In this document: positions 60,431 to 64,000 of the stretch, in pieces
How positions within the stretch are numbered: position 1 is the stretch's first letter
Layout of the letters: the number at the start of each line of letters is the position of its first letter
Origin: Gordionus sp. m RMFG-2023
Lineage: Eukaryota; Nematomorpha; Gordioida; Chordodea; Parachordodidae
DNA: 64,000 nt
Assembly (NCBI RefSeq): GCF_954871325.1
Contig: NC_088776.1
Coordinates: 63,202,954 to 63,266,953, forward strand
Direction: 5' to 3'
Program-made: the position numbers and the translations under genes
Notes under the pieces: generated by a model
Database searches by the model: none
What the model was told of the DNA's origin: nothing
The model's input: only the letters and a program-made list of their open reading frames with translations

Positions 60431-61017
60431 GATAAAAATATTTAACAATCTATATTATATCAAGGTGATATTTACTAAAAAAAGGCAAATTTGAGATAGT
60501 GCAAAGAAAGAAAGAAAGAAAGAAACAAAGAACATTATATAATCCAAAAGATTTTTCAGCTGGCAGAATTGCTTGGACATCTATTTTACTAAATCTCAAT
60601 GCTTACATAGCATTTTTTTTGCTATAGTGATAAAAATATGTAAAAATCTATATTATCTCAAAGTGATATTTACTAAAAAAAGGCAAATTTGAGATAGTAC
60701 AAAGAAAGAAAGTAAGAAAGAAAGAACATTATATAATCCAAAAGATTTTTCAGCTGGCAGAATTGCTTGGACATCTATTTTACTAAATCTCAATGCTTAC
60801 ATAGCATTTTTTTTGCTATAGTCATAAAAATATTTAAAAATCTATATTATATCAAAGTGATATTTACTAAAAAAAAAGGCAAATTTGAGATAGTACAAAG
60901 AAAGAAAGTAAGAAAGAAAGAACATTATGTAATCCAAAAGATTTTTCAGCTGGCAGAAATGCTTGGACATCTATTTTATTAAATCTCAATATATACATAG
61001 CATTTTTTTGCTAAAAT
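60431..61017. repeat. Tandem array of three ~195-bp units
   Basis: The marker TCTATATTAT occurs at 60449, 60647 and 60841 (spacing 198 and 194). Each unit contains GGCAAATTTGAGATAGT, an AAAG microsatellite run, TTTTTCAGCTGGCAGAA and TACATAGCATTTTTTT. After the third unit comes a fold-back-family right end (61058-61068, TTAACAACACT), so the array probably grew inside such an element. Confidence 0.8.
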
Positions 61018-61069
61018 CTTAATCGGGTCTTTTTGAAAAATTGACTCGAATCGGACCTTTTAACAACAC

Positions 61070-61450
61070 TACTAATGATATTTAATATTATCACATATAT
61101 TTTAGAATATAAAATAATGAATAGTGTTAATCAACATTATCATATCATTAAATGATAATAAATTTAGACGTATAAATTATTGTATAAAATTATTAACTTA
61201 TTTATGTAATATTACCTAATTTATTTAATTTCTTATACTTTTAATTTGCAATTTAATGGCTGAATTTGCTAAAAACATTTTTTTAAATTTAAGATACGAA
61301 ATGACGTAAAAAAATTTTTGGAAAAATTTTATCATTGAGTAAATTCGACCCCTCCTTTATTTATTTTTTTCAAACAAAACAACACAAATTTTCGAAAAAA
61401 ATATATTCCCTTTAATTTATTGACGTATAATTTTTAAAAATTATTATTTA
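61070..61450. repeat. Duplicated AT-rich segment, copy 2
   Basis: See the shared words of 58700-59250. No coding frame conserved between copies, so a non-coding duplication. Confidence 0.7.
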
Positions 61451-61661
61451 TTTATGTTTATCTTTCTATTAAACATTTTCTTTGAAAAAGTTAAAATTAA
61501 AAACATAAATAAAAAAATAATTACTAAAATAATATATATACACTGGCTTAAAATAATTTTAAAGTCATTTAAAATCCTTTTTTCTTAATTTTAAAAATCC
61601 TTAATTAGTTAGATAATTTTTGAAATTTTCTTTTTATTCGTTAAATTATTTTATTCTTGAA

Positions 61662-61716
61662 ATGATCAAAATTATCCCAATTTTCATAGTTGCTCTGTCT
61701 ATCCTCGGATTTATTT
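61662..61716 (+). CDS. Candidate first coding exon: signal peptide followed by GTAAGT
   Basis: ATG at 61662 opens MIKIIPIFIVALSILGFI, a textbook-like hydrophobic leader, and the frame meets a perfect GTAAGT donor at 61717. No second exon could be identified before the window ends, and repeats occupy the downstream 1.1 kb. Hydrophobic Ile/Phe-rich peptides arise easily in AT-rich DNA, so this is a weak call. Confidence 0.25.
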
Positions 61717-61914
61717 GTAAGTAGACAATTTATATGCATTTTGATAAATTAGCTTTTATTTGAATATATTCCAGTAGAATGCTAAATATTTATTTATATC
61801 GTATTGGGATATGAATTCCATGGGGGATACATAATCTCCAAATTTAAATCATTTACTGATGATAATTTTTAAATTTCAAAAAAATCTAATTTGATATGAG
61901 AAAATATTTCTGCA

Positions 61915-62155
61915 TATATAGGGGTAACTTACACCGCAAATTTCAGATAATTTTACAGCGAACTTTTGAACTAGTCGTAAATTATAGTAATTTTTTTTAT
62001 ATGGATTTTTTATACAAATTATTTAACGAGAAAATTTTCTGGAGAAAATGATCTAAAATTAAATAGGATATAGATATACTCTAACTAAACATGCTAGAAA
62101 ACATTTCCAGTTTTAAAACAGAATTTTAGTTTTTAAAAATCGCCTTCAGTAAATA
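61915..62155. repeat. Relative of the 31.9-kb palindromic element
   Basis: Shares ACTCTAACTAAACATGCTAG, AAAACATTTCC and TTTTTAAAAATCGCCTTCAG with the right arm of the 31.9-kb element. The left arm is only faintly recognisable. Confidence 0.5.
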
Positions 62156-62177
62156 ATTTCAATATATATATATACAG

Positions 62178-62869
62178 TGTTGTGATAATTTAATGAAACA
62201 TGTTGACGATTAAATTCAAACCTATTCATATAAAATTACAATATTTGCAAAAATAATTAAAACATTCCAAACATTCTTGAACCATCAAATTTATCTCAAG
62301 TAGATGGTTTAAGACCTGATGGTATGACAACCATACCTTGGGCCCTCGGCAAAATCACTCATATGAGATTAAACGTGTGTCTCATTATTCCCTTCACACG
62401 TAAATTTCAATTTAATAACACAGGCAGAAATTAAAAAGACAAACAAATACAAAAAATTTTAAAAATTTGATATTCACTCCAGTAGTGGCTTCTACTAACG
62501 GGCATTTTTCGCCTTCAACATTTATGTTTTTAAAAAATCTGGGTAATAAAATACGACTTTTCACAAATGAACCCAGAGAATTTCTTTTTATTCGATAAAA
62601 AATTCAAATAGAAATTTTTAGACACAATTATGATTCCTTTTTGGGGACTCAATTATAGAATTTTATTTTTAATTATATAATTATAAATTTATAATTTATA
62701 ATTTTTTTTAAAATAGGTTTTATGTAAAAAAATTAAAATGATATAAGGAATAATAAAAGAAATTTCACTAATGCTTTGTCTATATTTTAATTATTTTTGC
62801 AAATATTATAATTTTATATGAATTGGTTTGAATTTAATCGTCAATAAGTTTCATTAAATCATCATAACC
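62178..62869. mobile_element. Inverted-repeat element with about 85-bp arms enclosing a LINE fragment
   Basis: Arms 62178-62262 and 62785-62869 are near-perfect complements: TGACGATTAAATTCAAACC on the left against GGTTTGAATTTAATCGTCAA on the right, then matching on to ATATTTGCAAAAATAATTAA. The core holds the LINE 3' fragment. Target duplication not determined. Confidence 0.7.
62266..62670 (+). mobile_element. LINE 3' fragment, 5'-truncated (same family)
   Basis: Begins ILEPSNL, then DGLRPDGMTTIPWALGK, and a frame-disturbed FTPVVASTNGHFSP. Ends with CCTTTTTGGGGACTCAATTA, matching the 41.1-kb copy. Lies between the two inverted arms of the element at 62178-62869, suggesting a 5'-truncated insertion into it. 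Confidence 0.72.
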
Positions 62870-64000
62870 CTAGAAAATTATTATTAAAAAGATATAAAAA
62901 TTAAAAGTCCAAAATAAAAAGTATACAAATTATCTTCCAAAAAAAATATAAAAAGTAAATAACTGAAAAAGTAGACTATTTAAGATTCAAAATCTTTGCA
63001 ATTATTAGCATATTCCCAAAAAACTTAACTGACAAACTGGGATATAAGTACATGCACAAATTTTAAATTATAACAATAATTGACCTTTTATTAATTTTTA
63101 TCATTTTATTCTATTCATTAAATATACATGCCGATTTGCTTTCTAAAGATTATTTTTCTTGCACATTCATTTTCAGCAGTTTTCTATAATTTTTAATTTT
63201 TTTTTATCTTCAGTTTTTTTCCCCAGTTTTTTTGACGTAGTTTTTATAATTTACGTCCATGTTCTAAGATACATAATATTATAATGTTGTAATAATTTTT
63301 GATAAATAATTAAGATTTTTTTATTGTCTACCTTAAGGTTATAAAATGAAACATTTTTTCTAAGAATATTAATGTATATACAAAATTTTTCTTTGAAAAA
63401 TTATATTAAATAATTAAATAATACAAAAATTATTTTTATCGAAACATTAACATTTGTTTAATTGCTACCTAGTATAGATTGTAGCTAGCTTATATAAAAT
63501 AAAAAATATTATTTTACGTTAAGTATAATATACTAAATTAAATTAAGAAAAATTTTAAATAATTACAAAAATAAATTGTAAGATTTTTACTTTAAAATTT
63601 AATAGTTTTGAATTTGGTTTAAAACAACCGAACAGCCAATAAATTTATAAAATAAAATTTATTTTAAATTCTTAAATAGATTAGTATTTTCAAATTTTTA
63701 ATATCTTTAATAGGAGACCTATATCAAGATACCCCCCCCCCCCACCTTCTTTCCTTCCAGATTGATTTGTAATTTAATCGGTTATTTTAGGTCCATGTCT
63801 ACATATTTTTTTATAATAAGGGTTACAAAATTTAGGAACTATCTAGTAGAAATTATTTTTTTTTAAATTTAATAAGTAGTTATATTAAAAATGATTGAGG
63901 CAAAGGAGATAATCGATATTATTAATGAAATGGGATAGGAATATATAATAAGTGTTCATGCAAACGATAAGAATCTTAAAATAATGTGGAGAGACTAACT
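62870..64000. other. Non-coding AT-rich right end
   Basis: A C-run at 63734-63747 within GATAC...CACC resembles the sequence near 59415. No frame, exon or repeat end recognised. Confidence 0.55.

Overview
The window is very AT-rich metazoan nuclear DNA. The animal assignment rests on one intact, intron-rich gene whose protein aligns end to end with vertebrate GDPD1/GDPD3. Around it lie LINE, hAT and pogo-type elements, a Gypsy fossil, tRNA-derived SINEs and long homopurine/homopyrimidine microsatellites. I cannot name the phylum; a sponge, cnidarian or flatworm would each be compatible. Only about 2% of the window is convincingly protein-coding.

The gene: ten exons on the plus strand (45689-53826) give a 309-residue glycerophosphodiester phosphodiesterase. 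All splice phases are consistent and the HR(X)nExD(X)nH catalytic signature is present. Introns range from 42 nt to about 1.4 kb, and none of the nine donors is GTAAGT or GTGAGT. A truncated copy of its upstream region, exon 1 and the start of exon 2 sits 19 kb upstream (26330-27805), broken exactly at the exon/intron border by a hAT element. Weaker gene signals are given at low confidence: two or three 3'-terminal exons of an unidentified minus-strand gene (55875-56351), a possible internal minus-strand exon (12731-12977), a short secreted-protein ORF (9372-9614), a signal-peptide first exon at the right edge (61662-61716) and a broken coding-like stretch (54670-55000).

Layout. 0-5.3 kb: a fold-back repeat, a small hAT MITE with a perfect 8-bp target duplication, and a Gypsy-type LTR fossil. 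5.3-22.5 kb: old repeat duplications, five long microsatellites, several fold-back copies and a hAT MITE whose centre has become pentanucleotide repeat. 23.2-27.8 kb and 32.2-34.1 kb: two copies of one segmental duplication, whose differences expose a clean empty site for a hAT MITE and one for a TA-targeted element. 28.5-31 kb: a SINE and a minus-strand LINE reverse transcriptase. 34.1-36.6 kb: a decayed pogo-family transposon inserted inside a hAT MITE. 37-45 kb: a CCGG-rich hAT MITE family, LINE 3' fragments and fold-back copies. 45.3-54 kb: the GDPD gene. 54-64 kb: gene hints, a 485-bp TTTC tract, a three-unit tandem array and a LINE tail lodged in an element with about 85-bp inverted repeats.

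Coordinates of exons, target-site duplications and terminal inverted repeats were read base by base. Ends of degraded repeats are approximate. No database or alignment program was available.
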